DNA of 64,000 nt from Sipunculus nudus (lineage: Eukaryota; Annelida; Sipuncula; Golfingiida; Sipunculidae): positions 75,410,300-75,474,299 of the forward strand of contig CM049314.1 of assembly GCA_026874595.1 (NCBI GenBank), given 5' to 3'. The notes beneath the pieces are model-generated. The model saw only the letters and a program-made list of their open reading frames with translations, did no database searches and was not told the origin of the DNA. Made by a program: the position numbers and the translations under genes. Shown one piece after another: positions 1 to 11,036 of the stretch. Within the stretch, counting starts at the first letter, position 1, and each line of letters begins with the position of its first letter.

Positions 1-2
1 CT

Positions 3-422
3 TTACTGATTACCAGGCAGATGCACCAGGATGGTCATAATGGAGTAGCCACTACCGTTGCTAAGACTAGGAGAAAATTCTGGATAATCAAGGTACACAA
101 GCTTGCTAAGACCATAAAGTTCAGATGTGTTGTTTGCAGAGCTTTCGAGCACAAAGTTGAAACTCAAGAGATGGCCGATTTGCCTGTTGAACGTGTGGCT
201 CCATATACTCCACCATTTTGCCACACTGCCTGTGATTATTTTGGACCAATACAAGTAAAGGTTGGACGCAACAAAACGTCAAAGTATTATGGAGTACTGT
301 TTACATGCCTAAACACCAGAGCAGTTCATTTAGAACTGGCAGTTGACTGTTCAACAATGGAATTTCTACAGGTACTTCGCAGATTTTTTTGCACTCAGAG
401 GACAACCAAAGTCCATCATTAG
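3..422 (+). pseudogene. BEL/Pao integrase N-terminal and first catalytic part, copy A (partial)
   Basis: The open frame is cut by the window edge. It contains the end of the integrase zinc-binding region (CVVC motif) and the first acidic catalytic residue in the motif ACDYFGP. It closes at a TAG shortly after a run of seven T at about 374-380, where the protein continues in another frame (343-1122). The equivalent breaks are at 6892 in copy B and 13364 in copy C. Known BEL integrases carry a zinc domain followed by a DDE core. The role of a working protein would be inserting cDNA into the genome; this one is split and presumably inactive. Confidence 0.85.
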
Positions 423-1122
423 TGATAATGGTAGTCAATTCGTGGGAGCTGAACGAGAGCTTAAAGAAATGGTCAGAGGATGGTATACCAATCAGTTAAA
501 GGATTACTGTGCAGAAAAGAGTATCCAGTGGAAGTTCATTACGCCTGCAGCGCCACATCAGAATGGTTGTGCAGAATCACTTGTGAAGAGCTGCAAGTAC
601 GCACTGAAGAAAGCTGTGGGACAGCAAACATTGTCTCCATTTGAGCTGTACACGTTTCTCCAGGAAGTGGCAAACTTAGTCAATCAACGCCCCATGGGGA
701 GAATACCAAACGACCCTGATGATGGGAGCTATCTATGGCCAAATGACATGCTGCTGGGACGAGCCTCGGGCAGAGTTCCTCAAGGACCATTCAGAGAAAC
801 CAGGAATCCACGACATCGGTTTGAATCTGTGCAGAGGATTGTGGATACGTTTTGGATGCGACGGACAAGAGATGTTTTTCCTCTGCTCGTGCCACGCCGC
901 AAGTTGAATTCTGATCGTCGTGATGTGCGGGTGGACGACATAATAATGATGGTAGATGTGAACGCTGTTCGAGGAAAGTGGACTATAGGCAAAGTGACCG
1001 AGGTTTTTCCTGGGTTTAATGGTAGAGTCAGAAATGTAAAGGTCAAAACATCTAGTGGGGAATACTCAAGACCAATTAATAAGATCGCAGTGATTTGTCC
1101 AGTTGAAGGTTATACTGATTAA
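343..1122 (+). pseudogene. BEL/Pao integrase C-terminal part plus C-terminal pol domain, copy A
   Basis: This continues the integrase after the frameshift at the seven-T run. It carries the second catalytic Asp (ISDNGSQF) and the Glu (NGCAESLVK). A basic C-terminal domain of the DUF5641 type follows, with motifs such as WPNDMLLGR, FWMRR and RPINKI. Copy A differs from B and C by Tyr for Asp in GW(Y/D)TNQ, by LNSD for WNSD and by Ser for Phe near the RHRFE motif. It ends in TAA 32 bp before LTR1. Function as such is lost because of the upstream frameshift. Confidence 0.85.
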
Positions 1123-1144
1123 ATTTATGAGGATAATCCCTCAT

Positions 1145-1154
1145 GGGGGGAGGA
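1145..1154 (+). other. Polypurine tract, copy A
   Basis: GGGGGGAGGA lies directly before the LTR start TGTTTTGC, where plus-strand priming is expected in an LTR retrotransposon. Confidence 0.8.
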
Positions 1155-2390
1155 TGTTTTGCTGAGTAATTTTGTTGTACTGAGGCTGCCATGCATTTCC
1201 TATATTTATTCATGAATGTATCTTTTTAATTACTGATGATTTCTTTTCTGCTGAGTGATTTATATTCTTTGATTTTATATATTCATCTTTAACATTTCAT
1301 ACGGTCATATTTAATATAAGGGTTATTAATGATTAAGTTATTTTAACAGTTGCAAGTACATTAGTTGATCTAGGTTTATCTCTGTTCTGCAAGGCCACTT
1401 TGTTATTGTTATAACCACCGAGGGTACTTGTTACTGTCTGGACTCACCAGACAGGAGGTCAGATGTCAAGGGCAGGGTGTGCTGTCCTCAGCACTGCAAG
1501 ACAAAGCGGGTCGCGTGTAAAGCTGTTAGTGCAGTATACAAAGTATCAGTGAACAGACGTACAGTTAAAATAAGATGGTATTAATGAAGAATTAAGATAT
1601 GTCCAGTGGACAACTGAATGATCCTTTGGACCCTGCCAAAGAAGTAAGTACATAAGTAGAATATTGCCAGAAGTATACTGTATCTCATATTATACATCAT
1701 GTAACAAAGACTCAGCAGAATAAGCCCAGATCTGTGTGTGTCATGCCCAGCTTTATGACAATACCATGCATATATACTGTGTCACTAGAAGGCAAGCCTG
1801 TATAGCCAAGTATAGTCAATTATGTTATGTCCAGTCTATGAATATGTGTATTCATCTGTTAGTTTATTATTATGTTGATTAAGATTTAGCTTTAGATATA
1901 GTGAGATGTATAACAGTAACCTGTGTATTCATGCTAGAATTTCATGAGATTTAACTGAGTAAAATATAATAATAGAGATTGTTTATATAGGTGTGTAAAC
2001 GTACATATACTGTTTGTAAGGTACACATATATCTTAATTAGTTTATCAAGAATAATGCTATTTTGGATGTAATGATAACACAGCTACTATAAACTGGTTT
2101 GTTATTTATGTTAATTGATTAAAGTAAATAGGGTCTATTCAGATAATTGGTTTGGAACCATATAATAACTGCAAGACGGCTAAGACGTAAACATTTGTTT
2201 AATTTAGCTTCTTCAGACACTTAGACATTCTCATTTGGATTTACATTTATTGTTTGGTGTTTATTGTATAGTCCAGTTTAAAGCATATTGTTATTATTTT
2301 GTATTTGTTTACTTTGTAGATTGAATAGAATTAAACTACGTTATCCAATTTATGCGGGGTCCGGAGTCTGTATATTCCATCGTCTATCCA
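1155..2390 (+). repeat. BEL/Pao LTR1 (1236 bp)
   Basis: It starts TGTTTTGC and ends TATCCA, giving TG...CA termini. The borders are fixed by the polypurine tract on the left and by comparison with LTR3, whose similarity stops at the same base. It differs from LTR2 at nine single bases and no indels by my read-through (about 0.7%). It serves as 3' LTR of copy A and 5' LTR of copy B. A TTTATATAGG stretch near 1983 could be a TATA-like element, but nothing else supports a promoter call. No standard TGG-initiated primer-binding site directly follows the LTR. Confidence 0.93.
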
Positions 2391-2441
2391 CAAGATTCAA
2401 TTTCTACCACTAACCTGGGATAGATGTGAAAGACAGAAGTC

Positions 2442-3542
2442 ATGGCAGATACCGTCGAACTGAAGCGCAAGCGAAGAACCGCTCAAGCGAAGCTAACCAG
2501 AGTCGGAAAGGCTATTCAACAACTGATAGAGAGTGATCGCAGTAAAGATGAGGTCGCAGATACGTTCCAACAGTTGGAATCTGTATTCAAAGACCTTCAA
2601 GAGAAGCATGAAGATTATGTGATGAGAATAGATGATGATGCAGAATTTGAGAGAGAGGAAATTTGGCTAGACGAATGTCAGGAAACCTTCCTGACACTGC
2701 AGATGCAAGTCCGAGATTACGGAGTGGTTAAAACGGATGCAACCGTTGACATAAGAGAGCCCGGAGAAGAGATGGAAAATGCCAGTCCATCTGTGGATGA
2801 AGGAAACCAAACTGCTGAGAAGGTTGGTGCAAAAGACCACATTGTTGAACATAAGTTTGCAGAAACAAATTCAGCATGTAATGTAAAAATGGAAAAGCAG
2901 AAGTTACCAACGTTCAGTTGAGATGTGCGTGATTATAACACCTTCAGATTTGACTTTTGTCATTTGATTGGTAGCAAATATAACAAGCGAGATGCGATCG
3001 CTATTCTTCGCTCTTGCTTGCAAGGAAAGCCACTGACCATGATCCAAGGCATTGGTTCGGACGTTGACGCAGCAATGGAATACCTAGATTCTGTGTATGG
3101 AGATCCCAGATTTGTGGCTGATGCAATCGTTAATGACATCAACAAGTTCAAGGCACTACATGATTGTGAGAATGGTTGCTTTTGCGATTTAGTACATCTA
3201 GTTAAGCTGAGCTACAATTCCTTAAGGGAAATTGGGCCACCGAAAGACATGGATAACAGCCAAATGTTAGCACTGATCGAAAGAAAACTGAACAGAGAGG
3301 ATAGGAAGGTATGGTTTCGACACCTTGAACATGAGAAAAAGCCAGCCAGCCTGACTCTACTAATTGAATGGCTGACTTGTGAGATGAAGTCGAGAATGAG
3401 AGCCACTGCACCAATAAGATCGGACACAAGTTATAAAACACCTGTGCATTATGTTAAAGGACCAGAGAGCACCACACCTCCATTCTTTAAGTGTTGGATA
3501 TGCAAATCCTCAAGTCACTGGATTGACCAGTGCAAAAACTGA
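2442..3542 (+). pseudogene. BEL/Pao gag, copy B (in-frame stop)
   Basis: The start codon lies 51 bp after LTR1 in a good context (agtcATGG). The first 159 codons are charged and predicted coiled-coil-like. An in-frame TGA at 2919-2921 sits right after the LPTFS motif that opens the DUF1759-like capsid-related region, and the same frame then continues to 3542. Near the end is a CCHC knuckle, CWICKSSSHWIDQC (about 3492-3533). The frame stops at TGA 3540-3542 beside a C-AAAAAC run, while the homologous continuation is in the -1 frame. Gag would coat the RNA genome. The stop is shared with copy C, so it is inherited and not private. Confidence 0.88.
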
Positions 3543-4039
3543 TCGGAATGACACAACCAGAACGCCAAAAGGTCATCAAAGAGGGCCATGCTTGCTTTAG
3601 TTGCCTTAAACGGGCCGGTAGAGATCACAGGATGGCAACATGCAGAAGACGACGCCAGTGTACAGAGACTGTTAATGGTGAACAATGTAGATACTTTCAC
3701 CACCCTCTTCTCCATCAAGTAAGTGACCATAGTGCAGGTGTGCATGCTGTAACTGGTGAAAATGAGGCCCTGCTTCCTGTAGTCATGGTAGATGTCCTTG
3801 GCCCAAAGGGAACCCACAGAGGCAACGTTCTGCTTGATTCCGGGGCGCAGATAAGTTTGGTAACGTTATCTATGGCTGAACGACTGTACCTTAAAGGGAA
3901 GGATATAGATATTGCCATCACAAAGGTAGGGGGTGACCAGGAACAGATGCAAACAAAAGCAGTTTCAGTTAAGAGTGAGGTCACTGTCTACAAACAGGGT
4001 GCATGTAATATCTGCTGTCGGAGTACCATGCATCAGTGA
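3530..4039 (+). pseudogene. BEL/Pao second zinc knuckle and aspartic protease, copy B
   Basis: The first ~40 residues hold a second Cys/His knuckle (CFSCLKRAGRDHRMATC), which normally directly follows the first CCHC motif in BEL elements. An aspartic protease follows (DUF1758/retropepsin type), with the catalytic motif LLDSGAQISLV and Asp at about residue 103. The frame runs out at 4039, after a frameshift near 4000 that moves the homologous sequence into the frame of 3933-4571. Such a protease would process the Gag-Pol polyprotein. The exact homologous boundary was judged by eye. Confidence 0.82.
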
Positions 4040-4571
4040 GACATTTCAAAGTAACAACGTGGAAGCCAGAGTGCAACAATTTGGTCTTGAACCCAGTGAC
4101 GTGAACTTAGGGGAAGGTTCAATAGATATTCTCATTGGTATTGACCATGCTTACATACATGGAGGAGAAACAAGACAAAATGGAGAGCTTGTTGCCAGAA
4201 AATCTCCACTGGGATGGGTGCTATTTGGAGTTTCAAAGGGGAATAGTCAGGGATCAAGTGTGTTGCATATTAAACTGATATCACCCGTCAATCTAACAGA
4301 TTTCTGGAGTACTGAAGCAATGGGAGTGATGCCAGGTTCAAATCCATACCAGCAACCCCTGCTTGATGATGACAGGGAAGAACAGCTTATTAGTCAGTCA
4401 TGTGAAAAGGTAGGAAAGCAATGGATGGTTCCGTACCCATGGAAGAAAGATCCTAACCAGCTTCCTGAAAATTACAAGCAAGCAGAAAGAATGCTGGTTG
4501 CGACAGAGAAAAGACTGGAAAAAATAGGGAGCATGCTGCAATGTACGATGAACAGATCTGAGAAATGGTAA
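3933..4571 (+). pseudogene. BEL/Pao protease C-terminus and protease-RT linker, copy B
   Basis: The meaningful part begins near 4000 with the VISAVGVP motif. It continues through GSIDILIGIDHAYIHGG and KSPLGWVLFG, a region commonly found between protease and RT in BEL polyproteins. A run of six A near 4519-4524 (seven in copy C) shifts the frame privately in this copy, so its last codons are out of register. Even without that, a TGA at 4559-4561 in the ancestral frame, shared with copy C, precedes the RT part. The function of this linker is not established. Confidence 0.75.
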
Positions 4572-6892
4572 ACATGAACTTTGCCAGAAAATTAACAGAA
4601 ACAGAAATTCAATGCCACAAGGGTCCTGTGCACTCTATTTCCCATCATGCTGTGGTGAGGCCAGAAAAGAAAAGTACCCCAGTAAGAATAGTGTTCAATT
4701 CGTCTGCAACATATCAGGAACAATGTCTGAACGACTACTGGCTGAATGGGCCAGACTTGCTTAACAATCTTATAAAAGTATTGTTGAGGTTCCGGGAGCA
4801 TGAAGTAGCCGTATGTGGAGATATTTCGAAGATGTATCACAGAGTTCTTATCCCAGAAAGAGATCGGCACGTACACCGTTTCTTATGGAGAAATATGCAG
4901 GAACACGGAAAACCAGAGGTCTACATAATGACGGTTGTAACATTTGGGGATAAACCTGCCCCTGCCATGGCTCAGATAGCACTGCGGCGAACTGCAGAAG
5001 AAGGCGAAAACAGATTTCCAGCTGCTGCACGTGTGCTAAAGGAGTGTGTCTATATGGATGACATATGTAGTTCTGTGAAAACAGTAGAAGAAGCAGAAAG
5101 GCTTACTACAGAAATTGATGAGGTACTATCAGAAGGTGGCTTCAAGGTGAAAGGGTGGCTATCAAACCGCCATGTCAGAGGAGATTGCAATGAAGGAGAA
5201 CTTAAGTTCCTTGAAGCTGAGACTGAAGAAAAGGTTGTAGGAGTTTTGTGGGACCAGGAATGTAACACTTTCTCAATGAAAATCAAGATTGATGAGAAAG
5301 CCATAGGTTTGGGTGAAAATGACATCAGTCATAAACTAACCAAACGAAAGATCCTCAGCCAGATCGCACGAATCTTTGATCGTGTTGGGTTTGCAGCGCC
5401 ATTCGTCATACGTGCTAAAATTGGTATCCAGAGACTGTGGCAACAAGGTCTTGACTGGGATGCTGAGCTATCCGAAAGAAGTAAAATGGAATGGTTGAAG
5501 TTCTTCCAGGAAATGAAAGGGCTGAACGGTGTCGGGTTTCAGAGGTGTTTGACACCACAAGATGCTGTTGGCGACCCAACTCTATGCATATTTTCAGATG
5601 CTTCGGAAGATGCATTTGGAGCATGTGCATACATGAGATGGTTAACTGAATCAGGCAATTATGAGGTGCGATTTGTAGCTGCAAAATCAAGAGTTGCACC
5701 ACTGAAGCAGCTGACTATCCCACGCTTAGAGCTTCAGACAGCAGTGCTAGCATCAAGATTGTACAAGACCATAACGGACGCACTCTCTCTACAGACAGAC
5801 AGAGTGATATTTCTGACTGACAGCATGATAACCTTATCATGGATCAGGAGTCCAGCCAAGAATTTCAAAACATTTGTAACAGTAAGAGTTGGAGAAATCC
5901 AAACCACAACAGATCCATCTAAGTGGCGGCACATTCCTGGAGAGAACAATGTAGCGGACGATGTCTCCAGAGGCTTACCTGCCAAAGGGCTAGAGGGTGG
6001 ATGGAAGAAGGGACCAGATTTCTTATATTTGCAAGAATCAGAGTGGCCAGAGGACAAATCTGTTCAGGATCAAACTAAAGTGGCCTCTGAACGACGGAAA
6101 CTAAAACAAGTGTTGACAATCACAGAACAACAGGTGATCGACTGTACACGATTTTCCAGCTGGAGAAAGCTTCTCCGAGTAACAGCATACGTTCTGAGAT
6201 TCGTGCAGAAACTGAAATCAAAAATCGGAAAGGACACAACCGTTGAGAGTGAAATTACACTGACACCAGCTGAGTTAGAAAATGCTGAACAATTCTTGAT
6301 TCAAAATGCCCAGACAGGTTTGCAGTCACATATGGCCAAGGGAGAATTTGAAACTCTTAGTCCATTTACAGACGAGGAAGGCATCATCCGAATAGGTGGC
6401 AGAGTAGACAGGTCCGAGGTATCATATGAGTGCAGACATCCAGTTTTGCTGCCATATGGACACTGTATATCTTTACTGATTACCAGGCAGATGCACCAGG
6501 ATGGTCATAATGGAGTAGCCACTACCGTTGCTAAGACTAGGAGAAGATTCTGGATAATCAAGGTACACAAGCTTGCTAAGACCATAAAGTTCAGATGTGT
6601 TGTTTGCAGAGCTTTCGAGCACAAAGTTGAAACTCAAGAGATGGCCGATTTGCCTGTTGAACGTGTGGCTCCATATACTCCACCATTTTGCCACACTGCC
6701 TGTGATTATTTTGGACCAATACAAGTAAAGGTTGGACGCAACAAAACGTCAAAGTATTATGGAGTACTGTTTACATGCCTAAACACCAGAGCAGTTCATT
6801 TAGAACTGGCAGTTGACTGTTCAACAATGGAATTTCTACAGGTACTTCGCAGATTTTTTTGCACTCAGAGGACAACCAAAGTCCATCATTAG
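4565..6892 (+). pseudogene. BEL/Pao pol: reverse transcriptase, RNase H, integrase N-part, copy B
   Basis: A 775-codon open frame. RT motifs: LNDYWLNGPDLL, first catalytic Asp in GDISKMYHR (residue 86), FGDKPAPAMAQIALR, and YMDD at residues 163-166. The RNase H core has Asp345 in FSDASEDAFGA, Glu389 in IPRLEL, Asp419 in LTDS and Asp466 in VADDVSR. The integrase zinc region includes CVVC at residues 678-681, and the first catalytic Asp is residue 714 in ACDYFGP. The frame ends soon after a run of seven T near 6854-6860. RT and RNase H motifs look intact, but an upstream TGA and frameshifts separate this part from gag and protease. Confidence 0.9.
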
Positions 6893-7592
6893 TGATAATG
6901 GTAGTCAATTCGTGGGAGCTGAACGAGAGCTTAAAGAAATGGTCAGAGGATGGGATACCAATCAGTTAAAGGATTACTGTGCAGAAAAGAGTATCCAGTG
7001 GAAGTTCATTACGCCTGCAGCACCACATCAGAATGGTTGTGCAGAATCACTTGTGAAGAGCTGCAAGTACGCACTGAAGAAAGCTGTGGGACAGCAAACA
7101 TCGTCTCTATTTGAGCTGTACACGTTTCTCCAGGAAGTGGCAAACTTAGTCAATCAACGCCCCATGGGGAGAATACCAAACGACCCTGATGATGGGAGCT
7201 ATCTATGGCCAAATGACATGCTGCTGGGACGAGCCTCGGGCAGAGTTCCTCAAGGACCATTCAGAGAAACCAGGAATCCACGACATCGGTTTGAATTTGT
7301 GCAGAGGATTGTGGATACGTTTTGGATGCGACGGACAAGAGATGTTTTTCCTCTGCTCGTGCCACGCCGCAAGTGGAATTCTGATCGTCGTGATGTGCGG
7401 GTGGACGACATAATAATGATGGTAGATGTGAACGCTGTTCGAGGAAAGTGGACTATAGGCAAAGTGACCGAGGTTTTTCCTGGGTTTAATGGTAGAGTCA
7501 GAAATGTAAAGGTCAAAACATCTAGTGGGGAATACTCAAGACCAATTAATAAGATCGCAGTGATTTGTCCAGTTGAAGGTTATACTGATTAA
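6813..7592 (+). pseudogene. BEL/Pao integrase C-part and C-terminal domain, copy B
   Basis: It overlaps the previous frame and is in register from the seven-T run onward. It holds the second catalytic Asp (residue 28, SDNGSQF) and the Glu (residue 78, NGCAES), then the DUF5641-like C-terminal domain with RPINKI near its end. The residue before the Glu is Ala, where many BEL integrases have Trp. The stop TAA at 7590-7592 precedes the polypurine tract. Because all three copies share the T-run lesion, the integrase was already broken in the array founder. Confidence 0.87.
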
Positions 7593-7614
7593 ATTTATGA
7601 GGATAATCCCTCAT

Positions 7615-7624
7615 GGGGGGAGGA
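7615..7624 (+). other. Polypurine tract, copy B
   Basis: GGGGGGAGGA directly abuts the TG start of LTR2. Confidence 0.8.
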
Positions 7625-8860
7625 TGTTTTGCTGAGTAATTTTGTTGTACTGAGGCTGCCATGCATTTCCTATATTTATTCATGAATGTATCTTTTTAAT
7701 TACTGATGATTTCTTTTCTGCTGAGTGATTTATATTCTTTGATTTTATATATTCATCTTTAACATTTCATACGGTCATATTTAATATAAGGGTTATTAAT
7801 GATTAAGTTATTTTAACAGTTGCAAGTACATTAGTTGATCTAGGTTTATCTCTGTTCTGCAAGGCCACTTTGTTATTGTTATAACCACCGAGGGTACTTG
7901 TTACTGTCTGGACTCACCAGACAGGAGGTCAGATGTCAAAGGCAGGGTGTGCTGTCCTCAGCACTGCAAGACAAAGCGGGTCGCGTGTAAAGCTGTTAGT
8001 GCAGTATACAAAGTATCAGTGAACAGAAGTACAGTTAAAATAAGATGGTATTAATGAAGAATTAAGATATGTCCAGTGGACAACTGAATGATCCTTTGGA
8101 CCCTGCCAAAGAAGTAAGTACATAAGTAGAATATTGCCAGAAGTATACTGTATCTCATATTATACATCATGTAACAAAGACTCAGCAGAATAAGCCCAGA
8201 TCTGTGTGTGTCATGCCCAGCTTTATGACAATACCATGCATATATACTGTGTCACTAGAAGGCAAGCCTGTATAGCCAAGTATAGTCAATTATGTTATGT
8301 CCAGTCTATGAATATGTGTATTCATCTGTTAGTTTATTATAATGTTGATTAAGATTTAGCTTTAGATATAGTGAGATGTATAACAGTAACCTGTGTATTC
8401 ATGCTAGAATTTCATGAGATTTAACTGAGTAAAATATAATAATAGAGATTGTTTATATAGGTGTGTAAACGTACATATACTGTTTGTAAGGTACACATAT
8501 ATCTTAATTAGTTTATCAAGAATAATGCTATTTTGGATGTAATGATAACACAGCTACTATAAACTGGTTTGTTATTTCTGTTAATTGATTAAAGTAAATA
8601 GGGTCTATTCAGATAATTGGTTTGGAACCATATAATAACTGCAAGACGGCTAAGACGTAAACATTTGTTTAATTTAGGCTCTTCAGACACTTAGACAATC
8701 TCATTTGGATTTACATTTATTGTTTGGTGTTTATTGTATAGTCCAGTTTAAAGCATATTGTTATTATTTTGTATTTGTCTACTTTGTAGATTGAATAGAA
8801 TTAAACTATGTTATCCAATTTATGCGGGGTCCGGAGTCTGTATATTCCATCGTCTATCCA
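7625..8860 (+). repeat. BEL/Pao LTR2 (1236 bp), shared by copies B and C
   Basis: Same length and termini as LTR1. It differs from LTR3 at a single base (T in place of A near 7880) and from LTR1 at nine. One LTR serving two interiors is the signature of LTR-LTR unequal recombination or of array duplication. Confidence 0.93.
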
Positions 8861-8911
8861 CAAGATTCAATTTCTACCACTAACCTGAGATAGATGTGAA
8901 AGACAGAAGTC

Positions 8912-10013
8912 ATGGCAGATACCGTCGAACTGAAGCGCAAGCGAAGAACCGCTAAAGCGAAGCTAACCAGAGTCGGAAAGGCTATTCAACAACTGATAGA
9001 GAGTGATCGCAGTAAAGATGAGGTCGCAGATACGTTCCAACAGTTGGAATCTGTATTCAAAGACCTTCAAGAGAAGCATGAAGATTATGTGATGAGAATA
9101 GATGATGATGCAGAATTTGAGAGAGAGGAAATTTGGCTAGACGAATGTCAGGAAACCTTCCTGACACTGCAGATGCAAGTCCGAGATTACGGAGTGGTTA
9201 AAACGGATGCAACCGTTGACATAAGAGAGCCCGGAGAAGAGATGGAAAATGCCAGTCCATCTGTGGATGAAGGAAACCAAACTGCTGAGAAGGTTGGTGC
9301 AAAAGACCACATTGTTGAACATAAGTTTGCAGAAACAAATTCAGCATGTAATGTAAAAATGGAAAAGCAGAAGTTACCAACGTTCAGTTGAGATGTGCGT
9401 GATTATAACACCTTCAGATTTGACTTTTGTCATTTGATTGGTAGCAAATATAACAAGCGAGATGCGATCGCTCTTTCCTTGCTCTTGCTTGCAAGGAAAG
9501 CCACTGACCATGATCCAAGGCATTGGTTCGGACGTTGACGCAGCAATGGAATACCTAGATTCTGTGTATGGAGATCCCAGATTTGTGGCTGATGCAATCG
9601 TTAATGACATCAACAAGTTCAAGGCACTACATGATTGTGAGAATGGTTGCTTTTGCGATTTAGTACATCTAGTTAAGCTGAGCTACAATTCCTTAAGGGA
9701 AATTGGGCCACCGAAAGACATGGATAACAGCCAAATGTTAACACTGATCGAAAGAAAACTGAACAGAGAGGATAGGAAGGTATGGTTTCGACACCTTGAA
9801 CATGAGAAAAAGCCAGCCAGCCTGACTCTACTAATTGAATGGCTGACTTGTGAGATGAAGTCGAGAATGAGAGCCACTGCACCAATAAGATCGGACACAA
9901 GTTATAAAACACCTGTGCATTATGTTAAAGGACCAGAGAGCACCACACCTCCATTCTTTAAGTGTTGGATATGCAAATCCTCAAGTCACTGGATTGACCA
10001 GTGCAAAAACTGA
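8912..10013 (+). pseudogene. BEL/Pao gag, copy C (in-frame stop and extra frameshift)
   Basis: Homologous to the gag at 2442-3542. It has the same TGA (9389-9391). A second, private lesion lies near 9471-9477, where a short CT-rich stretch replaces the copy B sequence and is one base longer, shifting the frame. The CCHC knuckle CWICKSSSHWIDQC is retained before the shared stop at 10011-10013. One private change is Lys for Gln in the RRTAKAK motif. The product would be the capsid/nucleocapsid precursor; it cannot be made whole here. Confidence 0.87.
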
Positions 10014-10510
10014 TCGGAATGACACAACCAGAACGCCAAAAGGTCATCAAAGAGGGCCATGCTTGCTTTAGTTGCCTTAAACGGGCCGGTAGAGATCACA
10101 GGATGGCAACATGCAGAAGACGACGCCAGTGTACAGACACTGTTAATGGTGAACAATGTAGATACTTTCACCACCCTCTTCTCCATCAAGTAAGTGACCA
10201 TAGTGCAGGTGTGCATGCTGTAACTGGTGAAAATGAGGCCCTGCTTCCTGTAGTCATGGTAGATGTCCTTGGCCCAAAGGGAACCCACAGAGGCAACGCT
10301 CTGCTTGATTCCGGGGCGCAGATAAGTTTGGTAACGTTATCTATGGCTGAACGACTGAATCTTAAAGGGAAGGATATAGATATTGCCATCACAAAGGTAG
10401 GGGGTGACCAGGAACAGATGCAAACAAAAGCAGTTTCAGTTAAGAGTGAGGTCACTGTCTACAAACAGGGTGCATGTAATATCTGCTGTCGGAGTACCAT
10501 GCATCAGTGA
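10001..10510 (+). pseudogene. BEL/Pao second zinc knuckle and aspartic protease, copy C
   Basis: Same structure as 3530-4039: a CFSCLKRAGRDH-type knuckle and then the protease motif LLDSGAQISLV. Differences from copy B include Ala for Val before LLDSG, and Asn for Tyr in ERL(N/Y)LKG. It ends at 10510 after the same frameshift near 10470. Confidence 0.82.
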
Positions 10511-11033
10511 GACATTTCAAAGTAACAACGTGGAAGCCAGAGTGCAACAATTTGGTCTTGAACCCAGTGACGTGAACTTAGGGGAAGGTTCAATAGATAT
10601 TCTCATTGGTATTGACCATGCTTACATACATGGAGGAGAAACAAGACAAAATGGAGAGCTTGTTGCCAGAAAATCTCCACTGGGATGGGTGCTATTTGGA
10701 GTTTCAAAGGGGAATAGTCAGGGATCAAGTGTGTTGCATATTAAACTGACATCACCCGTCAATCTAACAGATTTCTGGAGTACTGAAGCAATGGGAGTGA
10801 TGCCAGGTTCAAATCCATACCAGCAACCCCTGCTTGATGATGACAGGGAAGAACAGCTTATTAGTCAGTCATGTGAAAAGGTAGGAAAGCAATGGATGGT
10901 TCCGTACCCATGGAAGAAAGATCCTAACCAGCTTCCTGAAAATTACAAGCAAGCAGAAAGAATGCTGGTTGCGACAGAGAAAAGACTGGAAAAAAATAGG
11001 GAGCATGCTGCAATGTACGATGAACAGATCTGA
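10404..11033 (+). pseudogene. BEL/Pao protease C-terminus and protease-RT linker, copy C
   Basis: The meaningful part starts near 10471 (VISAVGVP motif). Unlike copy B, the A-run near 10990 has seven A and the frame stays aligned with RT. Only the TGA at 11031-11033, in the same frame as the pol region that starts at 11037, separates the two. The TGA has a counterpart in copy B (4559-4561), so it predates the duplication. Confidence 0.77.
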
Positions 11034-11036
11034 GAA

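Larger units (their letters stand above)
1..1154 (+). mobile_element. BEL/Pao retrotransposon copy A, 3' part of interior
   Basis: The window opens inside the integrase region of a BEL/Pao element. Positions 1-1154 match 6471-7624 and 12943-14096 apart from a handful of substitutions, so this is the 3' end of a third array member whose 5' part lies outside the window. It ends in a polypurine tract directly before LTR1. Only the integrase and the C-terminal pol domain are visible. No target-site duplication can be checked because the left end is missing. Confidence 0.95.
1155..8860 (+). mobile_element. BEL/Pao retrotransposon copy B (LTR1 to LTR2)
   Basis: The interior is 5234 bp (2391-7624) between two 1236-bp LTRs. 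Domain order is gag with DUF1759-like region, CCHC knuckles, aspartic protease, reverse transcriptase (YMDD), RNase H, integrase and DUF5641-like end. This is the BEL/Pao order, and the IPRLEL and LNDYWLNGPDLL motifs are typical of that group. Coding is interrupted by an in-frame TGA in gag (2919-2921), a frameshift near 3535, another near 4000, an A-run frameshift near 4520, a TGA just before RT and a seven-T frameshift near 6850. All but the A-run lesion are also in copy C. Confidence 0.95.

Noticed and set aside
2391-2440. tRNA primer-binding site after LTR1
   Set aside because: The sequence directly after the LTR does not begin with TGG. A TGGGATAG stretch 24 bp further on is changed to TGAG in copy C, so I could not assign a site.
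2919-3542. Programmed stop readthrough or -1 frameshifting in BEL gag
   Set aside because: A C-AAAAAC run exists at the gag/protease border, but it is not a canonical slippery heptamer in the right phase. Further stops and frameshifts in protease, before RT and in integrase make simple decay more likely.
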